From contig JAGVZJ010000039.1 of NCBI GenBank assembly GCA_018302725.1, positions 1 to 9,342 of the forward strand: a stretch of 9,342 bases of DNA, given 5' to 3'. This document shows positions 1 to 5,797 of this stretch, one piece after another. Each line of letters begins with the position of its first letter. Positions within the stretch are counted from its first letter, which is position 1. The DNA is from Candidatus Woesearchaeota archaeon (GTDB lineage: Archaea > Nanobdellota > Nanobdellia > SCGC-AAA011-G17 > GW2011-AR20). Under the pieces are notes generated by a model. The model was not told the origin of the DNA. It saw only the letters and a list, made by a program, of their open reading frames with translations, and made no database searches. Both the position numbers and the translations under genes were made by a program.

Positions 1-2
1 CA

Positions 3-782
3 ACAGGTTTAGCTGCTTTATTAACTGCTATAAGTTGTGGAAAAAGTCCAACTGGACCAGAAATAGGAGATAGAGAAACAAGAACTAGTACCGAAATAGT
101 TAAAATTTCTGATAGGTTTGATATTCTTGATACTGAGTATAATGAAGAAAGATCACAAGAAATTGAGGGAGTAAGGGGAGGATATCCAGCCTTTGATATA
201 AGACCGGATACAATGTCTCTTAATGATAAAACCCATTTACTTGGTTTCTATGTCCATGGAGAAGTAGAAAGAAAAGTTGAAGAAGTTTTAGAATGGAACA
301 GAGGGGGCTTTACAGGAAGATTACGTCAAGAAATTATCCAAACTAAAAAGGAAGATTTAGCAGGTTTCTATCAGCGATTGCAATCTGATTTAGATAATGT
401 TTCAGAAGGCGGGGATTATTTGAGGTTTGGAGAAACTCACGTCGGAGATTTTTATAGAATGGACCTTCCTAATGTACCAGAGTCTCCTGATTTATTGAGC
501 AGACTGGATGAAGTTAACAATTTACCTATAAATTGGGATATAGGGTTTAGACAAGTATATTTAGCTAATGGGGACCGAAGTATAGCAACTGCAGAATCGG
601 GGGAAAGAATCATTGATGGTATGGAAATTTATCCTAGAGTGCAAGAAAATGCAGGTTATACTGGCATGGGATATGATGCCATATGGGCTATAACTGGTGA
701 TGATAGATGGCTTGATCCACAAGTTCGTTATCCTAACATGCCTAAAATAGAACTTATTCTTACAGATTCAACAGATAACTAA
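3..782 (+). CDS. Putative lipoprotein, 5' end outside window
   Basis: The reading frame is open from the first bases of the window to the TAA at 780-782, giving 259 visible residues. A methionine codon at 213 is in frame, but the coding signal clearly continues upstream of it, so 213 is probably internal. The visible N-terminus is a hydrophobic stretch (GLAALLTAISCG) ending in a lipobox-like A-I-S-C with the cysteine codon at 36-38. A polar linker rich in Thr, Glu and Arg follows. This is the pattern of a lipoprotein signal peptide, whose Cys would become lipid-modified and anchor the protein outside the membrane. The n-region and true start are not visible, so Sec and Tat export cannot be told apart. 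The mature part is acidic and rich in aromatic and Gly residues. I recognise no family. The next feature downstream is the RNase P RNA, with its own promoter. Confidence 0.75.
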   Translation, partial: TGLAALLTAISCGKSPTGPEIGDRETRTSTEIVKISDRFDILDTEYNEERSQEIEGVRGGYPAFDIRPDTMSLNDKTHLLGFYVHGEVERKVEEVLEWNRGGFTGRLRQEIIQTKKEDLAGFYQRLQSDLDNVSEGGDYLRFGETHVGDFYRMDLPNVPESPDLLSRLDEVNNLPINWDIGFRQVYLANGDRSIATAESGERIIDGMEIYPRVQENAGYTGMGYDAIWAITGDDRWLDPQVRYPNMPKIELILTDSTDN

Positions 783-789
783 TTCACAA

Positions 790-800
790 CATTTTTAAAC
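790..800 (+). promoter_or_regulatory. TATA box for RNase P RNA
   Basis: The sequence catttttaaac has a TTTAAA core centred near 796. That is about 25 nt upstream of 821, where the P1 helix of the RNase P RNA begins. This is the expected archaeal TATA-to-start distance. It gives the RNA its own promoter, separate from the lipoprotein gene that ends at 782. Confidence 0.6.
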
Positions 801-820
801 TACTTTTTCTTAATTTTTTT

Positions 821-1135
821 ATAGGTAGGCAACCCAACTTCGCATATTTGTGAGGAAAGTCCGTCCACTATATAACGGCTGCTTAATTCACTTAAGTCCC
901 AGAAATGGGAGGCAACCGCTCAGAAACGGCACGGCCTTTTATTGCCTAAAATGTGGCTTAAGAAGGATTTGGCAACAAATCTGAGATAACAAGCTGAATA
1001 GATAAAAGGAAACGTTGAAACGGCGCGTCCCAGTCAGTGCAAGTCCTTGAGACGCTTAGTTAAATGTTGGGATAGGTTTTCAATGAAGCATTAAATGTGG
1101 AGAACCTAACAGAAGACGGCTTATTGCCTGCCTAT
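821..1135 (+). ncRNA. rnpB: RNase P RNA (archaeal type)
   Basis: This is the catalytic RNA of ribonuclease P, which removes 5' leaders from precursor tRNAs. Three conserved elements are visible: GAGGAAAGTCC at 852-862 (5' strand of the P4 core, CR I), AGTGCAAGTCC at 1036-1046 (CR IV region), and ACAGAAGACGGCTTA at 1109-1123 (CR V, 3' strand of P4). The ends are set by a 12-bp P1 helix: ATAGGTAGGCAA at 821-832 pairs with TTGCCTGCCTAT at 1124-1135, with one G-U wobble. The length of about 315 nt fits archaeal RNase P RNAs. A TATA box 25 nt upstream and a T-rich run immediately downstream support these limits. I did not fold the specificity domain in detail. Confidence 0.95.
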
Positions 1136-1147
1136 ATTTTTATTTTT
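1136..1147 (+). terminator. T-rich terminator of RNase P RNA
   Basis: Two T runs (about five T each, separated by one A) follow directly after the closing P1 helix of the RNase P RNA. Archaeal transcription typically ends in such U-rich stretches, and the preceding 12-bp helix may help. Confidence 0.5.
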
Positions 1148-1245
1148 ATGAATTCTGCCATGAACTATCTTAAGAAAAAGTTTCCAGAATAATTCTTTAA
1201 TATAAAATTATCTATCCCACTTAAAAATAGCAAATTTCCACTACC

Positions 1246-1257
1246 TTTTTATATAAG
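1246..1257 (+). promoter_or_regulatory. TATA box for the Sec61-beta/NAC operon
   Basis: The sequence tttttatataag is centred near 1251, so transcription should start around 1276, a few bases before the Sec61-beta ATG at 1285. A second AT-rich tract at about 1263-1276 lies too close to the ATG to be the TATA element. Bases 1148-1245, between the RNase P RNA and this box, show no gene or clear structure. Confidence 0.5.
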
Positions 1258-1284
1258 TTGCCCATATATAATATATACTACAAA

Positions 1285-1437
1285 ATGGCAGATAACAGAA
1301 TAAGCATACCCTCTAGTCAAGGTGGTCTGGTCAGATATTTTGATGATTATAAGAGCAAAATAGAATTAAGACCAGAATATGTAATTGTTGCTATAGCCTT
1401 TGTTATTATTGCCGAAATAATCTTACACAATCTATAA
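1285..1437 (+). CDS. secG: Preprotein translocase subunit Sec61-beta
   Basis: This 50-residue protein is short enough to be missed by length cut-offs. It is the small, non-essential beta subunit of the SecYE-beta protein channel in the archaeal membrane. The N-terminal half carries the family signature: a P-S-S-x-G-G-L-V-R-Y-F-D stretch at residues 9-20, matching the archaeal consensus 'P.S.AGLVRYFDE'. An R-P-E-Y stretch at 29-32 is followed by one transmembrane helix (about 32-50, VIVAIAFVIIAEIIL). This is the tail-anchored layout expected of Sec61-beta, and the length is normal for archaeal members. A TATA box lies about 34 nt upstream and no SD site is seen, so the transcript probably has a very short leader. 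The TAA stop is one base from the NAC start codon, which indicates cotranscription. Confidence 0.92.
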   Translation: MADNRISIPSSQGGLVRYFDDYKSKIELRPEYVIVAIAFVIIAEIILHNL

Positions 1438-1438
1438 A

Positions 1439-1765
1439 ATGTTTCCAGGAATCAACCCAAGACAAATGCAGGGCATGATGAAAAAGCTCGGCATTAAGCA
1501 GGAAGAAATTGAAGCTGAAGAAGTAATAATCAAAACAAAAGAAAAAAATATTGTCATAAAAGATCCTCAGGTTTCACTTATTAATATGGGGGGAAACCAA
1601 AGTTTTCAAATAACAGGAGAAGTTACAGAAGAATCTGCTATAAGTGAAGAAGATATCAAAACAGTTGCTGAAAAAGCAAAGGTTACCTTTAACAAAGCTA
1701 AAGAGGCTTTAAAAAAATCAGAGGGAGATCTAGCAGAAGCAATTTTATCATTACAGGAAAATTGA
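1439..1765 (+). CDS. nac: Nascent polypeptide-associated complex protein (aNAC)
   Basis: This is the archaeal homologue of NAC-alpha, 108 residues, which acts as a homodimer at the ribosome exit tunnel and binds emerging chains. Three parts are visible. The N-terminal helix starts with M-F-P-G and contains a Gly/Met-rich MMKKLGIK segment. The NAC beta-barrel spans about 25-65, with a V-x-I-K-x-P-x-V-x-x-I-N-M-G-G-x-x-x-F-Q-I-x-G core. A C-terminal UBA domain spans about 68-106 (ISEEDIKTVAEKA, then EGDLAEAILSL). The length is typical of the family. The gene begins one base after Sec61-beta, and its TGA overlaps the next ATG by one base (TGATG), which suggests translational coupling. Placement next to Sec61-beta fits a shared role in newly made protein handling. 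Confidence 0.95.
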   Translation: MFPGINPRQMQGMMKKLGIKQEEIEAEEVIIKTKEKNIVIKDPQVSLINMGGNQSFQITGEVTEESAISEEDIKTVAEKAKVTFNKAKEALKKSEGDLAEAILSLQEN

Positions 1766-2244
1766 TGCAAAGCTCAATAGAATCATTACATTTAGCAAAT
1801 AGATACTTAAAATCAGCAGACCACATAGCATACGTCACATATCCATTAGTAAAGGATAACAAGTTGATAGTGGCTGTATTGGAAAATTTAAGCAGTGCAG
1901 TAACAAATGCAATGGATGCTCTATTGCAGCACGAAAAGATAAACAGGAGTATTAACACAATACCAGAAAGTTTTGAGCTCAGACATCAGGTATTAGCATC
2001 ACTGGCAGTAAAATACAACATAAGCCCAAGTGAAGTAGGATTAATAACTGACCTGAGAAGTATGGTGCACCAACGCAAAAAAAGCGCAATGGAGTTCATA
2101 AGGAAGGATAAATACATCTTATGGGACACGTCACAAGGAAAAATAGAAGAGTTGACCATGGACCTAATGAAGGGGTACTTGATAAGAGCTAAACCTCTGA
2201 TCATAAAAATAAATGGAGTATTACAAAATGTCAGAAGATTCTGA
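1765..2244 (+). CDS. Conserved helical protein, ADH/VT paralogue A
   Basis: The protein has 159 residues from the ATG at 1765-1767, which overlaps the NAC stop codon. A TTG three bases earlier is less likely. It is predicted to be mostly helical. An L-K-S-A-D-H-x-x-Y-V-T-Y motif lies at about 15-26, followed by a long helix (VLENLSSAVTNAMDALLQ). Further on come a basic segment with H-Q-R-K-K-S and E-F-I-R-K-D, a short hairpin and a last helix. The following gene has the same order of elements, so the two are tandem paralogues. The layout resembles small DPANN archaeal hypothetical proteins with an 'ADH..YVTY' signature, and the helical fold could be HEPN-like. That is inference, because the canonical HEPN R-x(4-6)-H motif is not clear. 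No function can be assigned. Its place between NAC and the MinD-like ATPase suggests a role linked to protein synthesis or membrane traffic. Confidence 0.8.
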   Translation: MQSSIESLHLANRYLKSADHIAYVTYPLVKDNKLIVAVLENLSSAVTNAMDALLQHEKINRSINTIPESFELRHQVLASLAVKYNISPSEVGLITDLRSMVHQRKKSAMEFIRKDKYILWDTSQGKIEELTMDLMKGYLIRAKPLIIKINGVLQNVRRF

Positions 2245-2671
2245 AGCTCGTGAAGAACTAAAGAGAGCTGATCACTCTATCTTTGTAACTTTGAAGTATA
2301 CTAAAACATGTGATGTTATTAAAAATACTGTTCAAAGGCTTATTTATGCTTTTGATTTTGCGATCACACACGCTTTAACAGTGTTAAAAGCCAAAAAAAA
2401 GCTTAAAGAGATCCCATTAACTCCTATTTCTCGGGCAGAAATGCTCAAAAAAACTTACAGAAGAACTGAAATTACCGCCTTCATCAAATTCTATCATTTG
2501 CTAAGAAGGATCGATAGGGCAAAGTACAGTAAAAAAGAAGAATTCAGGAAAAATGTAGCATTAATTGTAACATTGGAGAACGGGGAAGTGGTTACTGTTG
2601 ATATAGAAACATTATTCAGTTATTACCAAAAAACAAAAGAATTTGTGGACTACATAGAGAGTAAGTTTTAA
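2228..2671 (+). CDS. Conserved helical protein, ADH/VT paralogue B
   Basis: The protein has 147 residues from the ATG at 2228. An in-frame ATG at 2213 would add five residues. I prefer 2228 because GGAGT at 2215-2219 lies 8 nt before it as a good SD site. The gene overlaps paralogue A by 17 nt. The motif L-K-R-A-D-H-x-x-F-V-T at residues 11-21 matches residues 15-25 of paralogue A. The likeness continues through a long central helix, a basic S-K-K-E-E-F-R-K-N segment (compare S-A-M-E-F-I-R-K-D), a hairpin around E-N-G-E-V-V, and a C-terminal helix ending E-F-V-D-Y-I-E-S-K-F. Identity outside the motif is low, so the duplication is old. Overlapping paralogues suggest a heterodimer, which is inference. 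The function is unknown. Confidence 0.8.
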   Translation: MSEDSEAREELKRADHSIFVTLKYTKTCDVIKNTVQRLIYAFDFAITHALTVLKAKKKLKEIPLTPISRAEMLKKTYRRTEITAFIKFYHLLRRIDRAKYSKKEEFRKNVALIVTLENGEVVTVDIETLFSYYQKTKEFVDYIESKF

Positions 2672-2695
2672 AAGTACATAGATATTCCTAATTTT

Positions 2696-3466
2696 ATGGG
2701 GAAAGCAATCTGCGTATCAGGTTCTAAAGGAGGGATAGGGAAAACTACTACTTCTATCAATCTTGCTTTATCATTATTTAACAAAAAAGAGAATGTAATC
2801 CTAGTAGATGCAAATTTCACTTCCCCTAATGTGGGGATTTATCTTGGACATCCTGTAACTCCGAAAAGCATTCATGAAGTTCTGAGCAATAAAATAAAAA
2901 TAGAAGAAGCAATGTACTTGCATAGGTCTGGATTAAAAATAGTTCCAGGAAATATATCTTTAAGCTCTTTAGAAAATGTTAATCCTAGCAGATTAAAAAC
3001 TCAGGTTTCAAGATTAAAAAAAGATTATGACTGGGTTATCATAGATAGTGCTGCTGGTTTGGGCAGAGAATCAATGTCTGCTTTAGAAGCATGTGATGAA
3101 GTTCTTGTAGTTTTGAATCCTGAATTACCGTCAGTTACAGATGCTTTAAAAACAATAAGGATAACGCAGGAGCTTAACAAAGAGATTGCAGGCATTGTGT
3201 TAACAAGAAAAAGAAAAAAATATGACATGAGCATTAAAGAGATTGAATCCATGCTCGAACTCCCTGTTATATCAGTAATCCCCGAAGATGATTATGTTAG
3301 GAAAGCTCAAAGTAGAAGAGATGCAGTTACAAACTTATTTCCAAAATCAAAAGTTTCAAAAAGTTATAACAGATTATCCTCTTACATGTTAGCGCAGTCT
3401 CCAAATTCAAGAGATACAGAATTTACATGGAGAGACATGATAAAAACAATATTTGGGTTAAAATGA
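2696..3466 (+). CDS. MinD/ParA-family P-loop ATPase
   Basis: The protein has 256 residues. It carries the deviant Walker A motif K-G-G-I-G-K-T-T at 11-18, with the signature lysine K11 that marks the MinD/ParA/Mrp group. Walker A' is V-I-L-V-D-A-N (D38), and the switch II/Walker B strand is V-I-I-D-S-A-A-G-L-G (D117). Most MinD proteins have D-x-P-A-G-L here, so Ala replaces the usual Pro. The last 12 residues, with W-R-D-M-I-K and I-F-G-L-K, could form an amphipathic helix like the MinD membrane-targeting tail. Such ATPases cycle between an ATP-bound dimer on membrane or DNA and a free monomer, and position cell components. The cargo is unknown; no MinE, ParB or flagellar gene is visible. 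The gap to paralogue B is 24 nt, and its TGA overlaps the next start codon (ATGA). The family is certain, but the specific MinD role is not. Confidence 0.9.
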   Translation: MGKAICVSGSKGGIGKTTTSINLALSLFNKKENVILVDANFTSPNVGIYLGHPVTPKSIHEVLSNKIKIEEAMYLHRSGLKIVPGNISLSSLENVNPSRLKTQVSRLKKDYDWVIIDSAAGLGRESMSALEACDEVLVVLNPELPSVTDALKTIRITQELNKEIAGIVLTRKRKKYDMSIKEIESMLELPVISVIPEDDYVRKAQSRRDAVTNLFPKSKVSKSYNRLSSYMLAQSPNSRDTEFTWRDMIKTIFGLK

Positions 3467-3782
3467 ATTTAAAAGATATTCAAAAACAGGTAGACGAATG
3501 GACTTCTCAATTCACACCGCAATATTGGCAGCCGCATGAGATTCTTGCAAGGCTATCTGTGAGAAAGTAGGAGAATTAGCACGTGAAATCAATCATATTT
3601 ACGGCCCAAAAAAGAAAAAATCAACAGAAGAAACAAAAGAGATGGCAGATGAAATAGCAGACATAATCTTTACTTTATCCTGCCTAGCAAATTCTCAAAA
3701 AATCAGTTTGGATGAATCATGGAAAAAAATGATAGAAAAATATGAAAAAAGAGATTCTGAGAGATTCAAAAAGAAAGAATAA
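3463..3782 (+). pseudogene. MazG-like nucleotide pyrophosphohydrolase, frameshifted
   Basis: The ATG overlaps the stop of the ATPase gene (ATGA at 3463-3466). The first frame reads M-N-L-K-D-I-Q-K-Q-V-D-E-W through I-L-A-R-L-S and stops at TAG 3568-3570 after 35 residues. From about 3558 a second frame continues without a break as E-K-V-G-E-L-A-R-E-I-N-H-I-Y-G, then M-A-D-E-I-A-D-I-I-F, to TAA 3780-3782. Joined, the halves give a complete protein of about 108 residues of the MazG-like all-alpha NTP-PPase family, which hydrolyses NTPs or dNTPs to monophosphates. The second metal motif (E-I-A-D, ExxD) is intact. In the first motif the family's E-E-V-G-E reads E-K-V-G-E, so one metal ligand appears to be Lys. 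The break fits a TG duplication at 3557-3560. It could be true decay or a sequencing or assembly error. Confidence 0.85.
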
Positions 3783-3783
3783 G

Positions 3784-3793
3784 TTTTTTAAAC
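3784..3793 (+). promoter_or_regulatory. TATA box for trpS (leaderless)
   Basis: The sequence ttttttaaac, with a TTTAAA core at 3787-3792, is centred about 26 nt before the trpS ATG at 3816. No SD site is present between them. Transcription is therefore expected to begin at or next to the start codon, giving a leaderless mRNA. Confidence 0.55.
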
Positions 3794-3815
3794 ATCCTAA
3801 TCATTTAATTCTACA

Positions 3816-4898
3816 ATGATGCTTAATCCATGGGAGTTCAAGGAAGTAAAAGATTACAATAAACTAATGAAAGAGTTCGGTATAAATGATTTCTCAGAGT
3901 ACAAAAAAAGACTAAAAAACACTCCATTAGAAATAAGAAGAGGATTGGTAATAGGGCACAAGGACTTTCATAAAATATATGAAAGCATAGCCAAGAAAAA
4001 AAAATTTGCGGTCCTTACTGGTTTAATGCCATCAGGAGTATTTCATCTAGGTCATATGACGGTAATAAACCAGGTAATTTACTATCAAAAACTGGGAGCA
4101 AAGATCTATCTTCTTGTGGCAGACTTGGAAGCGCAGCTTACAAGAAACATTAAAGAAGATGAAGCTAGAAAAATAGCAATCGAAGAATATCTGATAAACT
4201 ATATTGCTCTTGGATTAAAAAATAAAAACTTAAATTTCTATTTCCAGACCAAAGGTCCTAAAAAAGTTCAGGAGTATATGAACTTAAGCAAACTGGCCTC
4301 AGCAAAAACAACTTTTAATGAAATAAAAACAATATACGGAGATATAACACCTCAAAAGTTTATGTCAGCTTTAACTCAAACAGCAGATATTCTCTACCCT
4401 CAACTGGAAGGAATAAAAACAACAATAACCCCCGTAGGGTTTGATCAGCACCCTCATGCATCATTTACAAGAGATATTGCTTCCAGGATGGGTTTTTCTC
4501 TTCCTGCTTTTACATTCCATAAACTACTACCAGGATTACAAGGAATAAAAACTAAAATGTCCTCAAGTAAGCCTGAATCTTACATTGCATTAACAGATGA
4601 TGAAAAGACAGTAGAAACAAAAATAAAAAAATACGCTTTCTCTGGTGGCAGAGACACATTAGAAGAACACAGAAAAAAAGGAGGAAATCCAGACATAGAT
4701 ATTTCTTACCAATATTTAACTCTCTTTGAAGAAAATGACAAAAAGTTGGAAGAAATTTACAATAGCTATAAATCCGGTAATTTGTTGTCTGGAGAGTTAA
4801 AATCAATTTTAATAGAAAAAATTAATAGATTCTTAAAAGAGCATAGAAAGAAAAGAGAAAAAGCAAAAAAACAGATTAACATCTTTTTAAGAGAATAA
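3816..4898 (+). CDS. trpS: Tryptophan--tRNA ligase (TrpRS), archaeal type
   Basis: This class I aminoacyl-tRNA synthetase charges tRNA-Trp with tryptophan using ATP in the cytoplasm. The 360 residues include an N-terminal N-P-W-E-F-K-E-V-K-D-Y segment typical of archaeal/eukaryal TrpRS. The HIGH motif reads H-L-G-H at 77-80 (in P-S-G-V-F-H-L-G-H-M). A G-F-D-Q-H-P-H element lies at 208-214, and the KMSKS loop is K-M-S-S-S at 247-251. The TrpRS-specific stretch F-S-G-G-R-D-T-x-E-E-H-R-x-x-G-G-N-P-D-x-D follows at about 275-295. The length is at the short end of the archaeal family. Two ATG codons occur in tandem (3816 and 3819); either could be used, and the TATA box fits both. The gene has its own promoter. 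It converges on the minus-strand membrane protein gene, with only 2 nt between the stop codons. Confidence 0.96.
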   Translation: MMLNPWEFKEVKDYNKLMKEFGINDFSEYKKRLKNTPLEIRRGLVIGHKDFHKIYESIAKKKKFAVLTGLMPSGVFHLGHMTVINQVIYYQKLGAKIYLLVADLEAQLTRNIKEDEARKIAIEEYLINYIALGLKNKNLNFYFQTKGPKKVQEYMNLSKLASAKTTFNEIKTIYGDITPQKFMSALTQTADILYPQLEGIKTTITPVGFDQHPHASFTRDIASRMGFSLPAFTFHKLLPGLQGIKTKMSSSKPESYIALTDDEKTVETKIKKYAFSGGRDTLEEHRKKGGNPDIDISYQYLTLFEENDKKLEEIYNSYKSGNLLSGELKSILIEKINRFLKEHRKKREKAKKQINIFLRE

Positions 4899-4900
4899 TT

Positions 4901-5185
4901 TTATTCTGCTGCTTTAATGAGCTGTATACTTGAAACTAAAGCCCAGATCCATATCCCTATCATCAATGGAAAGCCAATAATCACAACCATTAAAGGTACA
5001 CTAACTAAGGCGAGTACCAGCTGTGTAATTCCTTCCCCAGTCCTACCGCCTACTATTGTTCCCAGTCCAGGCAAGACCAAGTTCAATATCAAAGCAGCTA
5101 TAGCTACTGCCTGTGTAGGTCTTCCAGTAGATTTAGGTCTATTAACAGCCCTTCTACTTACTCTCATTTTTCTTCTTCTTACCAT
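4901..5185 (-). CDS. Small TM2-like membrane protein
   Basis: The protein has 94 residues if it starts at the ATG at 5183-5185. In-frame ATGs also occur at 5195-5197 and 5276-5278. I chose 5185 because a TATA box lies about 25 nt upstream, allowing a leaderless start, and because it yields a plausible M-V-R-R-R-K opening. The N-terminus (1-24) is strongly basic with many Arg residues. It is followed by hydrophobic segments at about 27-45, 53-70 and 72-90. Between the first two lies L-P-G-L-G-T-I-V-G-G-R-T-G-E-G-I-T-Q-L, which resembles the TM2-domain turn (G-G-R/K-x-x-x-G-x-x-Q-L/F). By the positive-inside rule the basic end should be cytoplasmic. The function is unknown. The plus-strand ORF opposite is a shadow. 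The gene is monocistronic and convergent with trpS. Confidence 0.75.
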   Translation of the reverse strand: MVRRRKMRVSRRAVNRPKSTGRPTQAVAIAALILNLVLPGLGTIVGGRTGEGITQLVLALVSVPLMVVIIGFPLMIGIWIWALVSSIQLIKAAE

Positions 5186-5206
5186 ACCTATTTTCATGAA
5201 ACCTAA

Positions 5207-5214
5207 TTTATAAA
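5207..5214 (-). promoter_or_regulatory. TATA box for the TM2-like gene
   Basis: TTTATAAA at 5207-5214 is a palindromic TATA element. Read on the minus strand it is centred about 25 nt before the ATG at 5185. A second possible box (TTATAAAAA, about 5216-5224) would fit a start at 5197, so the choice of start codon is not settled. Confidence 0.4.
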
Positions 5215-5258
5215 TTTTTATAACTGATTTAAAGTAGTTAAATATTTTCAAGAATAAA

Positions 5259-5267
5259 CTTAAATAT
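5259..5267 (+). promoter_or_regulatory. TATA box for the 5288 operon (leaderless)
   Basis: The sequence cttaaatat is centred near 5263, 25 nt before the ATG at 5288. The bases before the ATG (ctcctct) hold no SD site, so a leaderless transcript is expected. This box and the TM2-like gene's box form a compact divergent promoter region of about 100 bp (5186-5287). Confidence 0.5.
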
Positions 5268-5287
5268 CCATAAAACATATCTCCTCT

Positions 5288-5797
5288 ATGAATAAAGACT
5301 CCTGGGAAGTATTAAAAAAGGATTTAAAGAAAATTCCAATACAAGAAAGACTTTTATATTTAAGAGAGATAATAAAAAATGTTAAAGATAAAGAAGTATT
5401 AAATGAGATTGCTTTAGAACTCAAAAAAACACAGGAGACCCTTAACAATGAATCATTTCATGAAGCACAGACAACAGCAGTCTTAGTGCTGGAAGCAGTA
5501 AGGAATAAAGAGCAGGGGAGAAGTTTAGAAAAAGAAGTAGAAAAAACAGCAATCCCTGAAAATGGAGAAGCAGGTTTAAGGTATAATGCAAGTCAGGAAA
5601 TAGAAAAAGCAAATATTTACGGAAGGCAGCAAGAAAGACCGTACAATACTGCAACAAGAGGGAAAGACTCATCAGTCGATATGATAAGAGAAGGGGAAAA
5701 GAGAAGAGAGGAAAGTTATAGAACAACAAAGAGTTCATTGTTAGGACAGGAGTCTACAAAAAGAAGAAAAGATGAAGATGAGGAAAAATACAGATGA
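5288..5797 (+). CDS. Charged helical/disordered protein, unknown function
   Basis: I do not recognise this 169-residue protein. Residues 1-75 look like packed amphipathic helices (WEVLKKDLKKI, RLLYLREIIKNV, VLNEIALELKKTQETL, AVLVLEAVRN), resembling a small helical-repeat or adaptor fold. Residues 76-169 are very rich in Glu, Lys, Arg, Ser and Gln, with few hydrophobics, and end in a K-R-R-K-D-E-D-E-E-K run, so they are probably disordered. No signal peptide or membrane segment is visible. The stop codon overlaps the start of the TIM-barrel gene by 4 nt (ATGA at 5794-5797), so the two are almost certainly translated together and may act together. A promoter lies 25 nt upstream of the ATG. The minus-strand ORF opposite is a shadow caused by the purine-rich coding strand. 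Confidence 0.8.
   Translation: MNKDSWEVLKKDLKKIPIQERLLYLREIIKNVKDKEVLNEIALELKKTQETLNNESFHEAQTTAVLVLEAVRNKEQGRSLEKEVEKTAIPENGEAGLRYNASQEIEKANIYGRQQERPYNTATRGKDSSVDMIREGEKRREESYRTTKSSLLGQESTKRRKDEDEEKYR

Noticed and set aside
1148..1192. Short ORF of 14 codons after the RNase P RNA
   Set aside because: It has no SD, no promoter at a suitable distance and no recognisable product. It is probably chance.
1698..2204. Two minus-strand ORFs of 86 and 72 codons
   Set aside because: They lie opposite NAC and paralogue A, both supported by family motifs and gene coupling. The hydrophobic look comes from AT-rich antisense.
1765..2244. Reading the R-S-M-V-H segment of paralogue A as a HEPN RNase active site
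   Set aside because: The spacing is R-x3-H, not the usual R-x4-6-H, and paralogue B does not keep it.
4892..4907. Inverted repeat with 7-bp arms (AGAATAA/TTATTCT) between trpS and the TM2-like gene
   Set aside because: Both genes end in GAA TAA with 2 bp between the stops, which creates the symmetry by coincidence. The stem is AT-rich and weak, so I did not call it a bidirectional terminator.
4917..5213. Plus-strand ORF of 98 codons opposite the TM2-like gene
   Set aside because: The minus strand encodes clean membrane segments with a TM2-like turn and has a TATA box at the right distance. The plus-strand product shows no domain and no start signal.
5442..5738. Minus-strand ORF of 98 codons rich in Leu, Phe and Ser
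   Set aside because: It is the shadow of the purine-rich, Glu/Lys/Arg-rich coding strand of the 5288 gene, which has a promoter and is coupled to the next gene.
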